The translations under genes were made by a program, and so were the position numbers. From the NCBI GenBank assembly GCA_020310875.1, contig CM035406.1, forward strand, positions 219,391,863 to 219,455,862: a stretch of 64,000 nucleotides of DNA, in the 5' to 3' direction. This document shows, in pieces, positions 1-12,990 of the stretch (its first letter is position 1; each line of letters opens with the position of its first letter). The notes beneath the pieces were generated by a model. That model did no database searches. It was not told the origin of the DNA and saw nothing but the letters and a program-made list of their open reading frames with translations. Origin of the DNA: Ceratopteris richardii. Taxonomy: Eukaryota; Streptophyta; Polypodiopsida; Polypodiales; Pteridaceae.

Positions 1-239
1 TTTTTAATCTCGAAGCATGTCCCTAGTGGGCAGAAAAGTTGATCCCAATACTCACGTATGGACCTAAACATGGGATCTCACCAAATCAAAACCAAGACCT
101 ATGGAAGACTAAAAACCTTCATATCATTGCTGGAAGTTTATATCACCAAGACTCAAGTGGATTACTCATGAGATGTGTAGAAGAAGAGGAACAAGAAATG
201 TGGCTTTAAAAGGCACATACAAATCAATGGAAAACTCAT

Positions 240-1788
240 TTAAATGCGAACGGAACATGGCAAACACTGAAGAGATTAGGTATATATTGGCCAACCATGC
301 AGAGGGATACACATAACTATGTATCAGCCTACCCAACTTGTCAAGAACAAAATCTATAAGAGAACTCTACCTTCTGCTATTCCACAGTAGCACCAAGATG
401 GAGCATGCCTCTGGTAAAATTCTTGAAGACCCAAGAGTACCCAGAAGGAGCCACTCTAGCAAGGAAACGTGCACTCACAGAACAAAGCAAGGACTATGCT
501 CTCATAGGAAAACAACTCTTTAAGCGAGGAAGAGATAATCAATTACGAATGTGTATTCATGAAGACGAATATCTTGCTGTGTTAGAGATGGCACATATAG
601 GGGCTGCAGGAGGACATTTTTCTGCAGATAAAACTGCAAAAATGATTCTCTTTGCAAGAATGTGGTGGCCAACTCTACATCAAGATGCAGCCACATATGT
701 TCAAAGATGTGATACCTGTCAACGAACGAAATATCCAATTAGAAGAGATGAAATGCCACTGAAACCCATGATGAGTGCGAGAGCCTTCACTAAATGGGGA
801 ATAGACTTCATAGGACCTATTAGCCCACCAGCTAAAGGATCCCATTCCGAGTACATAATCGTAGCCACAGACTATTTGACCAAGTGGGTTGAAGCCAAAG
901 CAACCAAGAAAAATGATGTGAGGACTACGGCTAAGTTTCTCTTCGAGAACGTATTCACTAGATTTGGACTACCTATAGAAATTGTGAGTGATAGAGGCAC
1001 GCACTTTGTGAATGGAAGTGATAGAAGCCCTACTAAATGAATTCTTAGTAATTCATAAGAAATCAGCCCCATATCACCCGCAAGCCAATTGACAGGCCAA
1101 AAGTTCAAATAAAATCTTGTGTACAGTTCTCACGAAAATTGTCAACAATGGTAGATCGGATTGGGATAAACAATTACATCATGCTTTATGGGCATTCCGA
1201 GTAGCCTACAAAACAGCCATAGGCACTACCCCATTTAACCTGGTGTACGGACAGAATGCTATCTTGCCAATTGATTTCTTAATACCCACTCTCAGAGTAG
1301 CAACAACTTACGAGTGGACTGGACATGAATTGTCAGCACAATTGGATCAAATAGAAAAGTTACACGAAACTAGGTTACAAGCGGTAGCAGGGATTTATGC
1401 GGCTAAAAGCCGACAGAAGGCATATTTTGACGCTCACATTAAAGACAAAAACCTAAAAGAAGGTGATCTAGTTTTGGTCTACACTTTGAAACAGCATGCA
1501 AAAAAATTGCAAAAAAGAGGATGTGGCCCATTGATCATCAATCGTATATCTACCAGCGGAGCCGTCAGCTTAGCAACCCTAGATGGAGAAGTACTACCAA
1601 ACTATATCAGTGGTTGCCGAGTAAAAAAATATTTGGAGCCATTAACTGAAGAAATAATGTCACGACTAATAATGGGTAAAAATAGGGGCATAGAGGAAGA
1701 AAGAATACGAGAAGAAGCTAGACAAGAAGCACTAGAGCGAATCAGGAAACGAAAAGAGTGGATGAGAGAGAGAGAGAGATGAGAGATA
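240..1788 (+). pseudogene. pol: integrase of element A (broken)
   Basis: This is integrase of a Ty3/gypsy element. A decayed first zinc-binding unit lies at about 250-350 (only the LRRLG-WPT-like core survives). A second, well kept one follows at about 505-725, with AHIGAAGGHF and CDTCQR. The core begins at WGIDFIGP (about 795) and reaches SDRGTHF (about 990). An extra G near 1017-1025 shifts the frame, and a TGA at 1090-1092 interrupts the NGQ motif. Two codons later the catalytic Glu is Lys (AAA at 1099-1101). The C-terminal part (1117-1782) is open and carries LVYTLKQHAKKLQKRGCGP and ISTSGAV, both nearly identical to element B. No chromodomain is visible. The damage means no active enzyme. 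Confidence 0.85.
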
Positions 1789-1813
1789 TCAACTAGGAGA
1801 AGAACTCATCCCA

Positions 1814-2053
1814 ATGGCTAACTTTAGAGCCACTGAAAACCTAGGACAGCAAACGATGCAACCTTACTTGAATTTGGGTGCGGGAACAAAGGAATACTAC
1901 TTGGTGGATGCTCTCATTGACACAGGAGCAGCCATAAGTTGTATCAAGTATTCGTTGACCCAGAAACTCAAGGTAGAATTATGCCCATCAAAGGTACAAC
2001 TGATTGAAATAGGAGGAAAAATTACCAAATGTATAGGTAGCTGCCAGGTATAA
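1814..2053 (+). pseudogene. Second retropepsin-like domain of element A, truncated
   Basis: Downstream of integrase, a short frame reads a protease-like N-terminal half: a hydrophobic strand, then ALIDTGAAISCI with the catalytic Asp-Thr-Gly at about 1919-1927, then a glycine-rich flap-like segment. It corresponds to the domain at about 28590-28890 in element B, which has the same place after integrase. The C-terminal half with the LGxDW motif is missing here: a stop falls at 2051-2053 and the sequence then passes into ORF3-like acidic sequence. Retropepsin assignment rests on the D-T/S-G-A signature and on the full-length copy in B. Confidence 0.7.
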
Positions 2054-4400
2054 AGCACTAGGATTAGATGATTCGAGTTCTAATGAGGAATCCAGCCCAG
2101 AGAAAGACACATTAGACACTGACATCAGAACAGAAATGAACAATGAGGAATGGACAGAGATCAATCAGATCGAAGTCACACCTGACAATCAACAGTCAAC
2201 GGGAAGAAACCAAGAAGAACCCACTAAAACAGTACATATTATTCAATTGAACGATCAGTCCAAGATCAGCATCAAAGAAGCTCCAATCACTAATAAAGAA
2301 GTAGTGCATCCGGTCAAAGAAGAACTACAAACATACATGGATCAAGACGAAAATGTACCTCAAAATAAGGAATAGATTGTGATTGAAGTACCTGACGATA
2401 CACCACAAGGCAAGATTGACCACAGGGAGGGTGAGCCACGGATTCAACTCCATATTCGGCAGCCCCATGACACTACATTACATGTGGCACAAGGGAAAGA
2501 TGTTACAACAGGTGAAGAGCCTAGCATCCCTACCACATAGCTGAATGTTGATGTTACTCAATTAAAACCTGTTGTCAAGCAAATGATACAAACGGCCATG
2601 GACACGCAACAACAAATGATGGAAATAGATGCAGATTACGACAAGGCAATGCGGGAAAAGAATCAGTTTCAAGTCATGAGTGAGCAATTGTCCACACAAC
2701 TCATTCAGGCCCAACAAGAGATTTCAGTCAAGGAAACGGAGATAATTGCAGTTAAAGAACAATGCCTTGATGAAACAGCATCATCAGCTCCAGACACAAC
2801 TTGCGGAATTACAAAGACAGCATGAAGCTAGTGAAGCAGACAAGGAGAGAATGAAAGCTAGAAGCAATCTGCTCGAAACACAACTTAAGGCATATATGGA
2901 GGAGAATGATAACTTACGAAGCAGAAACAAAGAACTGATGAAGGCATTACTGTATGACCAACCTATAGAAAAACCAAAAACATCAGTCACTGACCAGAAG
3001 GAATTGAAAGATTAGATTGAGAAATATGCAGATCTGTTGAAACAAGAGCAAGCACGAACAGAGGAATGGGGAAATAGGTACATCAATGAAACAAATGAAC
3101 TTAAAACGTAACTACAAAATGTGAATGCCAAACTTGTAAAGAGTTATAGCGAAAATGTAGACCAAGTAGCAGAGATTGGTAACGAACTGCTTGCAGCCAA
3201 AGAGGCACTCAGGGCAGCTATGCAAGAAGTTAAAGAAAAGACTACACGCCTTGCACAATTAGAAACCAAAGCAAAAGAGAAAGTATCCATCGGGACACCA
3301 GTAGCGCCAAGACAAGAGAATCCTACTGACGAGGTAGAGGTACGTCCTCTATCTCCCTCGATCTATAATTCTCCAATTAAAGAGCAGATGGCAGAACCAT
3401 GTGATGATCATCCAATGCCATACACTGTAGAAATAGGTCAGAAAGAATGGGCACTATTGGTGTCCCAATTGATAGAGAATTTTGAAAATGAAGTGATCAA
3501 AGTAATGAAGGAAGCAAAAATAAAGGGGAAAGACTTGGATACAATAATGAAGCCTTTCAACATTCCGTATGGACTAATGAAAGGGAAAACAAGGCAAAAC
3601 ATAAAGAAGATCACACAGAAAGCTCTTGATGAGAAGCTGCAATTCAACGATAATACATTCAGATATACTCAAGAGGAATTTGAAGCTGCACAACCTGTTT
3701 GGAGAAGAAAATTTTTGGAGAAAAATCCTACTTTGCGGGTGCACTGGCAAGCAGCACCGTATTTATTACAGGTGGACCATTTTTCCCAACACCCTGTCGC
3801 AGAGAAGCAAGAGAATTTTTGGACATGCAGAAGAATGGTGTGATCAATAAACAGTGGCTGAATTATCCGCTACTTCCAAGTCCACCTCATAACTATCTAC
3901 CAACCGAAGATTATATGGTAAAAACCATTGAATTTTGGTTGCATTGTTATGCAACAGTACCCGATCTAACTATCAAAATGACGAATAAAATTCTCAACAT
4001 GATCCTTACAGTTTTGAAGGTGTTCAAGCACGCGGCTTATACATTTTTAAACTTCATTGGTATTAATCAAGGAACAGATATCCTCATTTTTTATTTGTCT
4101 TGCCTAGCCGACCTACAATAATGGCCTATTATTCTAGGCTCATGTTTTTACCAAGTACATATATGCAAACATTCGAAGAAGCCTTTTTCACATGGGTTTT
4201 TTGAAATTGATTTCGAGATCTTTTTAAAGATGTCATCCAACTTGAATGCCAGATTAATCGCATATGAGCTAAGCTTCTTCACTGATCACAGACAGCCACC
4301 ACATGACGGTGTGAAAGCAGAACAGTGGAAGCAAGTAATGATACGTGAAGCTAATCTGCTTAATGAAACAGAGCAAAAAGTGTACAGAACATACTCCCAT
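2054..4400 (+). pseudogene. ORF3 of element A: acidic region, coiled coil, shared C-terminal domain
   Basis: A chain of frames separated by single stops and shifts reads as one decayed protein. It has an acidic Ser/Glu-rich start (about 2060-2375), then long Glu/Gln/Lys-rich heptad-like stretches typical of coiled coils (about 2583-3300). A C-terminal domain follows, with WRRKFLEKNP (about 3703) and KQWLNYPLLPSP (about 3850), and then segments matching the C-terminus of ORF3 in element B. The N-terminal globular domain of the B protein is absent, as is the end of protease 2, so one deletion probably joins them. The biochemical function is unknown. Its position between pol and the 3' LTR is where env-like or other extra genes sit in plant retroelements. 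Confidence 0.65.
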
Positions 4401-4432
4401 CGACTTCCAAAGCCTGTCGGGGATGACAGAGT

Positions 4433-4447
4433 TCAAGAGGGGGGCAG
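4433..4447 (+). other. Polypurine tract of element A
   Basis: A purine run (AAGAGGGGGGCAG) lies directly before a TGTTG LTR start. It is nearly the same as the tract before the 3' LTR of element B (AGGAAGGGGGGCG then TGTTGG). In reverse transcription such a tract primes the plus strand. Confidence 0.7.
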
Positions 4448-5570
4448 TGTTGAGGGAGATTCAAGCAAAAAGAAGAAAAGAAGAAGACAAAGAAAGAAGC
4501 TTCACTAAAAGATCATATTGGAAGATATATCTCTACAAGAAGCTTCACTAAAAGATCATATTGGAAAATATATCTCTGCAAGAAGCCCCGCAGGGGCGCA
4601 ACACTCATCTCTGCACAGAGCCCCGCAGGGGCACACATCAAGGAAAAGCACGTAGGTGAGAAGGAGGAACCAAGGCCAGGAAGTATCCATGAAGAAGTGC
4701 AAGAAGATATCCAGCAGTTCCAGAACCCAAAGAAGGTCCTTCAACATTTGGGTCTTTGGAAGGTCCAGATCGAAGGCTGAAGGACCACATCCTCATACCT
4801 TCCACTGGTGGCGTGTGTGGCAGCCCAACTTAACACAACAACCCAAAATTAGAGAGCAATTGGAAAATGATCCACGTGTTGCAGGCAGAGAAAAGAAAAG
4901 AAGAGGCCACGACCAATACAACAGGCCCAGAGTTATGATCAGTTCCTTGCCCACTGGTAAAACGACATCATTACAACTTCCATAGAGGTGGGCAGTGATC
5001 GACTATGGGCACAACATTGGAAACAAGAAGTAAAGCCTATCAAGGGACGACAGAGACAAAGAGGGGGAGAGTGTTGCAGAGCTAAGAAGAGCACAAGGCA
5101 GAGAAAAAGAAGGGCCCCAAATTTTTCCAAATTGGACACTTTATTTTTGTATCATAACCACTTTGTAACATATTTTACGTTGTAAAAGCACTAGAGGAGT
5201 CCTCTAGATACATACCCATGGATATTAGTAGCTTACCCATGTAAATTAGTAGGAAGTTAACCTTTTTAGTGAATAAAGTGCCAGTCTCTTGTGTGAAAGG
5301 ACCATTTTTAGGGCACATGTATATAAGTCAATTTATGACTCTTTGTAAAGACTTTTTGCCATTGTGAGAATGAAGAGCACAGAATTTCGAATTTGTGTCT
5401 TCTCCTCTCTGTATCTTCTTCTTTGTGAGCTTGTATGCTTGTGTGTTGCTTGAAAAGAGTGTTAGGAAGTGTTGTCTATCCATGAAAGTGTTTGTTTGCT
5501 GTCGTTAAGGTGTGTGTGAAGTGTAGGAAGTGTTGGAGTGTAGGAAGGTCATTCCCACGACTCAGTATTT
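4448..5570 (+). repeat. 3' LTR of element A (right edge approximate)
   Basis: The LTR begins TGTTGAGG after the polypurine tract. It has a TATA-like ATGTATATAAG at about 5318-5328, with a transcribed, T-rich, intron-like leader after it. The length would be 1.1 kb or more. The right edge is a guess between about 5570 and 5900, because the partner LTR lies outside the window. It is not similar to the 609-bp LTR of element B, although the coding regions are related. Confidence 0.5.
4498..4632 (+). repeat. 43-bp tandem duplication and two GC-rich hairpins in LTR A
   Basis: A 43-bp unit starting AGCTTCACTAAAAGATCATA occurs twice in a row (4498 and 4541). It is followed by two copies of the palindrome GCCCCGCAGGGGC, about 35 bp apart, each able to form a 5-bp GC stem with a 3-nt loop. 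The repeats lie in the U3 part of the LTR, where enhancer duplications are common. That role is an inference. Confidence 0.7.
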
Positions 5571-5979
5571 TGCTCATAACTTGAAGGAGAAGTGTCAAAA
5601 TTGAGTGAAAATACCACCATTGGATGCGTCTTCACGAGAGCTTCGAAATGCATGTGATATTTGCTATATTTGGAGTTCGGAGTTGAGAGAAAAGCTCAAT
5701 TTACTGTTGGCTACTGCTCCAAGTATCGCGACACCATAGTTGACAGTTGAAGCTTGTTTGCAATAGACTTAGCCTTGTTGCCACTCTTTGGGAAGCTCAT
5801 TTGCATTGATCACCATTTGAATGCATGTCTTCATACACTCGGCTAGGTTTTGATACTCCTCGGATTGATAAATAAAGCATGAATCCCCACTATATGCACT
5901 TGAGGGGGATCGAGGTATAGTCTCTTTCTCCACAAGTCCCTAGGTTTGTCCTTAGGTACACAGTCCTCCAATAGGAATT
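5571..5979. other. Gap between LTR A and CACTA-1 coding sequence
   Basis: No convincing gene, and no CACTACAAG terminal repeat is seen. The stretch may hold the rest of the LTR of element A and the first noncoding part of CACTA-1. The left end of CACTA-1 was searched for here and not found. Confidence 0.4.
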
Positions 5980-6348
5980 ATGATGATTTTTTACTATCAA
6001 GAGCATATTATATGTTGGTGTAAATTTTGCTATGGTACGCATCGAAGACCACAATTGGAATGTATTGAACATGAGGTAGAGTATGGTAGTTTTGACCATG
6101 TGTCACCTCCTGATCAACATGATAGAGCTTGGGTATGTATTGATTCTATAATTAATGTCATTATTTTAATTGAAAATCATATACAAGATCAAATTATACT
6201 TAATATACATGAATATTTTCTTGATGATGAGGAGGGTGATTCCTCTTCTAATAATGCTAATATACCTTATACACGTCATGGACTTGCCATTTATCAATTA
6301 GAAGTAGAGGTTTCTCGAAATCCTCTACCTCCTAGTTTATAGACTGAA

Positions 6349-6950
6349 ATGTCTGAGGATTATCCATTGCCAAATCGTGATCGTCCTCTAGTACAAACAT
6401 ATGATAGAAGAAGATATGGAAGATGGAATAGAGGACCACTTCCTTTAGATGGAGAGGTTTTTAACTTTTGGGGTAATCGCTATATGATTGCTCCTTCCAC
6501 TATTATTGGTGTTGGTTGTGGTCTCTTTAATGTAGAGGATTTGCATGTGCCTTTGAACTCTGAATTCACTCTTATGTGGTCCTATATGGGGAGATTGGCA
6601 TCGACTTAAATGTTATGTTCAAAGCATGACTACTTATGGATTATGCCTGAATGTAGCTTCTCTTACTAGTAGAGGGATTACACATACCAAAAATGAAAGA
6701 TTATATATTGATGGAAGACCTTACACACATGGAAATATAACATGTTTAATAAACAATAGTTGAGGATATAATAGTTCAATGACTAATTGCACATTTGAGG
6801 AGCGTGAAAATAGTCACCATACATGAGTAGAAATGTAGCAAGATAAATAGTTGTCAATGCTATTACTGAATTACATGTTGGGGATGAATTATTCGTGAAG
6901 TATGGATGGTGTAGACCTCCAAGAGCACCTTTTAGCTAGAGAGCAATGAA
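6349..6950 (+). pseudogene. SET-domain-like reading frame in CACTA-1
   Basis: Read across two frames, this stretch has the landmarks of a SET domain in the right order: an N-terminal strand STIIGVGCGLFNVEDL (about 6496-6543), a middle segment HGNITCLINNS (about 6728-6760) followed by NCTFEE, and a final AITELHVGDELFVKYG (about 6862-6907). These resemble the GxGLF, N-H/S-S and GDEL-YG motifs of lysine methyltransferases. Stops and a frameshift (for example TGA inside the NNS*GYNS segment) make it non-functional. It lies just before the transposase frame, with no poly(A) or LTR between. It is either a captured host fragment or a domain native to this CACTA lineage. Assignment is by motif only. 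Confidence 0.5.
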
Positions 6951-7096
6951 AACTTTCTATTCACCTATCTTGTTTTGCATTGAAAACTCTAATTGATTGA
7001 AACTATTTTTAAATTAACTTACATATTTAAATTTATGTTTAAAGTTTACTTGTAATTTATTTATGTAATACTAATGATTTTTATTCATGTGTGTAG

Positions 7097-9067
7097 ATTC
7101 CTATGTATGACATTGATGATCTTCCACCACACCATTCAGAGTTGTTAGTAAGACCTCATTTATTAGAAGCTTCCATGAGGCTACACAAAAGTGCTCCTGT
7201 TGAATATGTAAGATTGAAAGACCTATATTCAAAAGAAGATAAAGTACAAGATTTTTGTGATAATGATGAAGATGATTGCATGGCAAGTTTTACTGAGGAT
7301 TGGTATCAAAATGATAATGAAAGCATTGATGTTTCTAAAAATGAGAAATATCTTCGAGAAGAATGTATAAACCATATATATAAAGGAAATCGCTTGACAC
7401 GACTAAGTGCAAGCTTACTTATTCTCAATCTTCAAAATCATTATGGATGGAGTAACATATTTGTTTCGACACTATTAAGGTATAGTTTATATTTTTCTAT
7501 TTATTTACTTATTTATTTGTTTATTTATTTATCTATTTATTAGTTAGTTATTTATTTATTTATAGTTATATCATCTTTTTTCATGAACTTACAGGTTACT
7601 ATTTGAAAAGTTTTTACCAAGCAAGAATATTCTTCCTACATCACATGATGAAATGAAGAAGATAATCAACAATCTTGTTATAGATTATCACTGTATACAT
7701 GCATATCCTAACAAGTGTCTTTTATATAGAGGTGAATATGCAGACTCTTTGACATGTCCAAAATGTCAATCTCCTCGATATAAGGATGAAGATGGTAAAA
7801 TCCCAAAAAAGGTATTCTAAACATTTTCTCTTGGCTCCACAAATTAAACATATGTTTCAAAGCCTTGAATTATCAAAACTTTTGACATGGGGATTTGATC
7901 ATAAAAGTACTGATGGAGTAATGAGAATTCCAACAGATTGTGCAACTTTTCAACGTATTGACTCTAGATGGCCTGATTTTGCACAAGAGCCATGCAATCT
8001 AAAGTTAGGAGTTGCATTAGATGGGGTTAATTTGTTTTTGATGAAATCTAGTAAATGGTCAACATGGCCTGTGGTAGTCATTAACTACAATCTCTTGCCA
8101 TACCTTAGCATTAAAAAGGAACATTCAATGCTTTCACTTTTAATCCAAGGAAAAAGACAAGCTAAAGACAAGAATATATGTCTTGCTCCTCTCATTGATG
8201 TTCTCCAAACGTTATGGAGAGGTACTAATGTCATTGATGTATCGAAAAGCATTAATCAAAGATACTTTATGGTTCATGGAATTGTGTCTTGGACTACACA
8301 TGATTTTCCAAGATATGATGTTTGTTCAGGTAAAGATCTAGTTTTTTTTAATTTAATATGTATACATTTATATGTCAGTTAATCTAATTATATTTTTATG
8401 GTTTTCATGATGCAGGAAATAATCTACTAAGGGATATAAGGCTTGCCCTTATTGTGGTGATTGGTTGAGATTAGTTTATAGTAAAAATCTCAATAAAAAT
8501 ATTTATCTTTGATGTCGATGGTTCTTTCTTGATGATCATCCATCAAGATGCAAAAGAGAAGCGTTACATTTTAATGGAAAGATTGAAACAGGTGAGTGTC
8601 CAAAACCAATGACACATATAGATTGGTATCGAAAATGGATAGATGGGCCTCTTATAGATCCAGAATCCAAAATCTTTAGTGATGATGAAGATAATGATAA
8701 TGTAAAGATTAGAGGCAAAGAAAAATTGGCACTATCAAAGAATATGTTGATATGGTATTCTTTGGAGTATTGGAAGGAGTTGAAGCTCTGTCATCTTCTT
8801 GATCCTATTCATATATTCAAGAATATTGGTTATTCATTATGGTAACATCTTTTTGGATTGAAAGACACAATAGCATCAAGAAATGATTTTAAGGAGCAAA
8901 ACTCAAAACCAAAGTTATGGCCAATTTTTTATAGAACTCGACAGGAAGCAACTTATGCACCTGTTGCTTGGATACTTACAACAAAAGAGATACAAGCTAT
9001 CAACAATAGGATTCAATCAATTCGAACACCTATAGGATATGGATCAGAACATGTTTACTATGGATGA
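7097..9067 (+). pseudogene. tnp2: Tnp2-type CACTA transposase (decayed, with introns)
   Basis: The product is the DDE-type transposase that cuts and joins CACTA ends. The order is as in the family: YLREECINHIYKGNRLTRL (about 7347), then an intron at 7480-7594 (AAG|GTATAG to TTACAG|G), a zinc-ribbon-like TCPKCQSPRYK (about 7752), then TWGFDHKSTDGVMRIP and WPDFAQEPCNLKLGVALDG. Next come WPVVVINYNLLPYL and SLLIQGKRQAKDKN, an intron at 8330-8415 (TTCAG|GTAAAG to ATGCAG|G), ACPYCGDWLRLVYSKN, a middle block, and APVAWILTTKEIQAIN near 9000, with GYGSEH just after it. Small frameshifts near 7800 and 8440 and a stop in the NIGYSLW*HLFGL segment (about 8843) break it. The usual C-terminal DUF4218-like part is not found; a microsatellite begins soon after. 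Confidence 0.8.
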
Positions 9068-9088
9068 TATAAGATTATTTGGGTATGC

Positions 9089-9968
<880 letters not shown>

Positions 9969-9970
9969 AG

Positions 9971-10026
<56 letters not shown>

Positions 10027-11460
10027 GTGTGTGTGTATGTATGTATATATGTGTATATATGTATGTATGTGTGTGTATGTACATATATGTGTATGCATAT
10101 GTATGTGTGTATGCATGTGTAAGTGTGTATGCTTGTGTATGTATGTGTGTGGGTATGTGTATGTGTATGTGTGTGTATGTGTTTATATGAGTGTATGTAT
10201 GTATGTATATGTGTATGTGGGTGTGTATGTGTGTGTATGCATGTATGTATGTATGTATGCATATGCATGTGCATTGTGTATGCATATGCATATATGTGTG
10301 TCTATATATGTCTATATGTGCATATGTATGTGTAAGTGTATGTGCATGTATATGAGTGTGTGTATGTATGTATGTGCATGTGTATGTGTAAGTGTGTGTA
10401 TATGGATATATGTTCATGGGTATGTGTAAGTGTATGTGCATATGTGTATGTATGTGCATGTATATAAGTGTGTATATGTATGTATGTGCATGTGTATATG
10501 TAAGTGTATGTGCATATGTGTGTGTATGTGCATGTGTATGTGTGTGTATATGTATGTGTATGTGCATATGTGTATGTATGTGCATGTATATGAGTGTGTA
10601 TATGTATGTATGTGCATGTGTATGTGTAAGTGCATGTATATGTGTAAGTGTATGTGCATATGTGTGTGTATGTGCATGTATATGAGTGTGTATATGTATG
10701 TATGTGCATGTGTATGTGTAAGTGTGCGTACATGTATGTATGTGCATGTGTATGTGTATGTGTAAGTATATGTGTGTACGTGTATGTATGTGCATGTATA
10801 TGAGTGTGTATATGTATGTATGAGCATGTGTATGTGTAAGTGTATGTGCATATGTGTGTATGTGCATGTGTATGTGTGTGTATATGTATGTATGTGCATG
10901 TGTATGTACGTGTAAGTGTATGTGCATATGTGTATGTGTGTGTATGTATGTGCGTGTGTATGTGTAAGTCTATGTGCATATGTGTGTGTATATGTATGTA
11001 TGTGCATGTGTATGTGTAAGTGTATATGTGTGTACATATGTGCATGTGTATGTGTGTATATGTATGTATGTGCATATGTATGTGTACGTGTATGTGTATA
11101 GGTATGTAAGTGTATATGTGTGTGTGCATGTGTATGTATATGCATGTCTATATGTATGAGCATGCATCTCCATGTGCATCCATGTGTATGTGCATGCATG
11201 TGAATGTTCATATGCATGTGTATAATTAGTATGTGTTAATGTGTGTATGTGTGTATACAATAATGCATGCATTGTTTGTAGATATGTCTGTGCATATGCA
11301 TGTGTATGTGTGTGTATGTGTATGTGTATGTTTATGTGTAAGTGTATGTGCATGTATGTGTGTGTATCTGCATGTGCATGTGTATGTGTGTGTATGTGCA
11401 TATGTATGTGTGTGTAAAAGTGTGAGCGTGAATGGTCATGTATATGTGTATTTGTGAATA
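9969..11460. repeat. 1.5-kb (AT)n then TG-rich (GTATGTGT)n microsatellite
   Basis: A 57-bp AT run is followed by about 1.4 kb of imperfect TG/TATG/TGCATG repeats. The long His/Thr/Tyr frames on one strand and Cys/Val/Met frames on the other are artefacts of this repeat. Alternating purine-pyrimidine sequence of this length can adopt Z-DNA. The same repeat type fills CACTA-2 (18733-19894, 34835-35300), so it may be a feature of this transposon family. Confidence 0.95.
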
Positions 11461-12128
11461 TGATTGACTAAGTGAGTATGTTAATTAATCAAAATAAAAT
11501 AATTTAAATGATATACAAACAATGAAAATTGTACGTACAATAATTAGCCATATTTTATTCTTGGTGAACTTCTTAAATAACCTACAATAAAGAGAGTGAG
11601 AGAGAGATCAAAAGAGAGAGATAGAGATCAAAAGAGATAAGAAAAGAGAGAGAGAGAGAGAGATAATACGAGAGAGAGAGAGATAGAGAGATTAGAAAAG
11701 AGAGAGATTCAAGAAGAGATTGATAGAGCTCATAAGCACAGTGCAGATCAGAACATTGGAGAGCTCTTCGATTAGTTGCACGTAAAAGCATGATCGAAGA
11801 GCGATCTGATTTTTTGTTTTACTTTTATCAAGCTTGACTATCAAATAAGTGATGTGGAAGCATCGTGCACGCGATCATACAATTTCTTGATAATCGACAC
11901 CCATTAGTGTCACCTAAGTGACAAAGATGAGCATCGCATATGTGATGCTTGCCTTTTCATTACATAAGTGATGCTAATCTCCTGACGCCCTCAAGAACGC
12001 TAGAAGCATCAAGAATGACGTCAAAATAAATGTCGAGAATAGCTTCACGTATACAATGGTGCGCGCTTGACGCTAAGCCTGATGAAATTCACGATCATGT
12101 AGTGACAAAAATGTGTTGTATTAATCAT
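11461..12128. other. GA-rich stretch and right subterminal region of CACTA-1
   Basis: 11590-11720 is GAGAGA-rich with ATCAAAAGAGA interruptions. From about 11840 short repeated motifs such as GCATCGCATATGTGATGC and TAAGTGATGCTA appear, many of them palindromic. Arrays like this next to a CACTA end are normally binding sites for the transposon-encoded TnpA-like protein. No gene is seen. Confidence 0.55.
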
Positions 12129-12154
12129 CGTTATGCCTCGTATTCCTTGTAGTG
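12129..12154 (-). repeat. Right terminal inverted repeat of CACTA-1
   Basis: Read on the minus strand it begins CACTACAAGGAATACG, identical over 16 bases to the right end of CACTA-2 at 39084. The following bases CTA would be the 3-bp target duplication, but the left copy is not in view. Confidence 0.75.
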
Positions 12155-12990
12155 CTACCTTCTTGGCCAAAATTTTGGATGCTACCTTATGGTGGCCAAC
12201 ATTATTTCATGATGCACTGGCATTTGCACAAGAGTGTGATGCATGTCAAATGTACAAATCCAAATCCAGCATATAGAATAAACACCCTTTGGTAGTCTCC
12301 ACCACTAAGAAACCTATCAAAAAGTGGGATTTAGACTTCAACGGACCCATTTATCTTGTGTCCCTAAGAGAGAAAAGCATTTTTTGATGGCAATAGATTA
12401 TGCTACAATGTGGGCTTGATTGTAGAAACCATTGTTGACTTCTTGCATGTTAACATCTTTTGCATATAATGGAGCCCCCATTAGAGATTTGCAATGACCA
12501 AGGGACACATTTTATCAACAAAGTTATGTATAAAGTCTTTAACAGGCACATAGTTCTCCACCAAACTTCATGTGCCTATTATCTGATTGAAAATGGGCAA
12601 CTAAAGTCAACCAAAAATTTATCAATAGCTCGACTCATAATGGGTTAATTTCAGTCAATACCTTCGAATTCTTCCATCGATCTCTCATGACATAAGCTAT
12701 AGCAAAAAATAGGGCTCATCCAATCTTTGCAAGGCTCTAATCATAAAAGAGAGTTGGAAGTAGAGAGGATATTGTAAGAAACACAAGCATAATTTACATA
12801 TTGGATAATTATTCCTATTACATCTACCTCAGTTGGAAACAAAACTAAGAGGAAAATGGCTTTCTGCTAGAAGGCCAGTACAAAATCATTGATCTACACA
12901 ATTGGGCTGCAATCCAACTTGAGACCCTATCCAAAGAAGCATTGCCCCAAGTTGATATCTCTAGGATCAAGGCCTACATGCCATCGTGCC
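12155..12990 (+). pseudogene. Ty3/gypsy integrase fragment
   Basis: Translated pieces give ATLWWPTLFHDALAFAQECD and CQMYKSK (zinc-binding region), KKWDLDFNGP (core start), ICNDQGTHFIN (second catalytic Asp, about 12490) and a ragged C-terminal part to about 12990. Stops and shifts are frequent. It differs from elements A, B and E, so it is a fourth gypsy lineage. It was the insertion target of CACTA-1: its left part would be on the far side of that element. Confidence 0.65.

Larger units (their letters stand above)
1..5570 (+). mobile_element. Ty3/gypsy retrotransposon A, 3' part
   Basis: The window opens inside the pol gene of a Ty3/gypsy element. In order it shows a degenerate first HHCC unit, a second HHCC unit with the integrase core, a second aspartic-protease domain, a coiled-coil third ORF, a polypurine tract and a 3' LTR. 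The layout matches element B (19895-34834) domain by domain, so A and B belong to one lineage, but their DNA has diverged widely. A is dead: it has frameshifts, many stops, a Glu-to-Lys change at the catalytic glutamate of integrase, and a deletion joining protease 2 to the middle of ORF3. The 5' LTR, gag and RT would lie left of the window. The right LTR boundary is uncertain because no target-site duplication can be read. Confidence 0.85.

Noticed and set aside
405..1040. Working integrase in element A
   Set aside because: A frameshift, a stop in the NGQ motif and Lys at the catalytic Glu position rule out activity.
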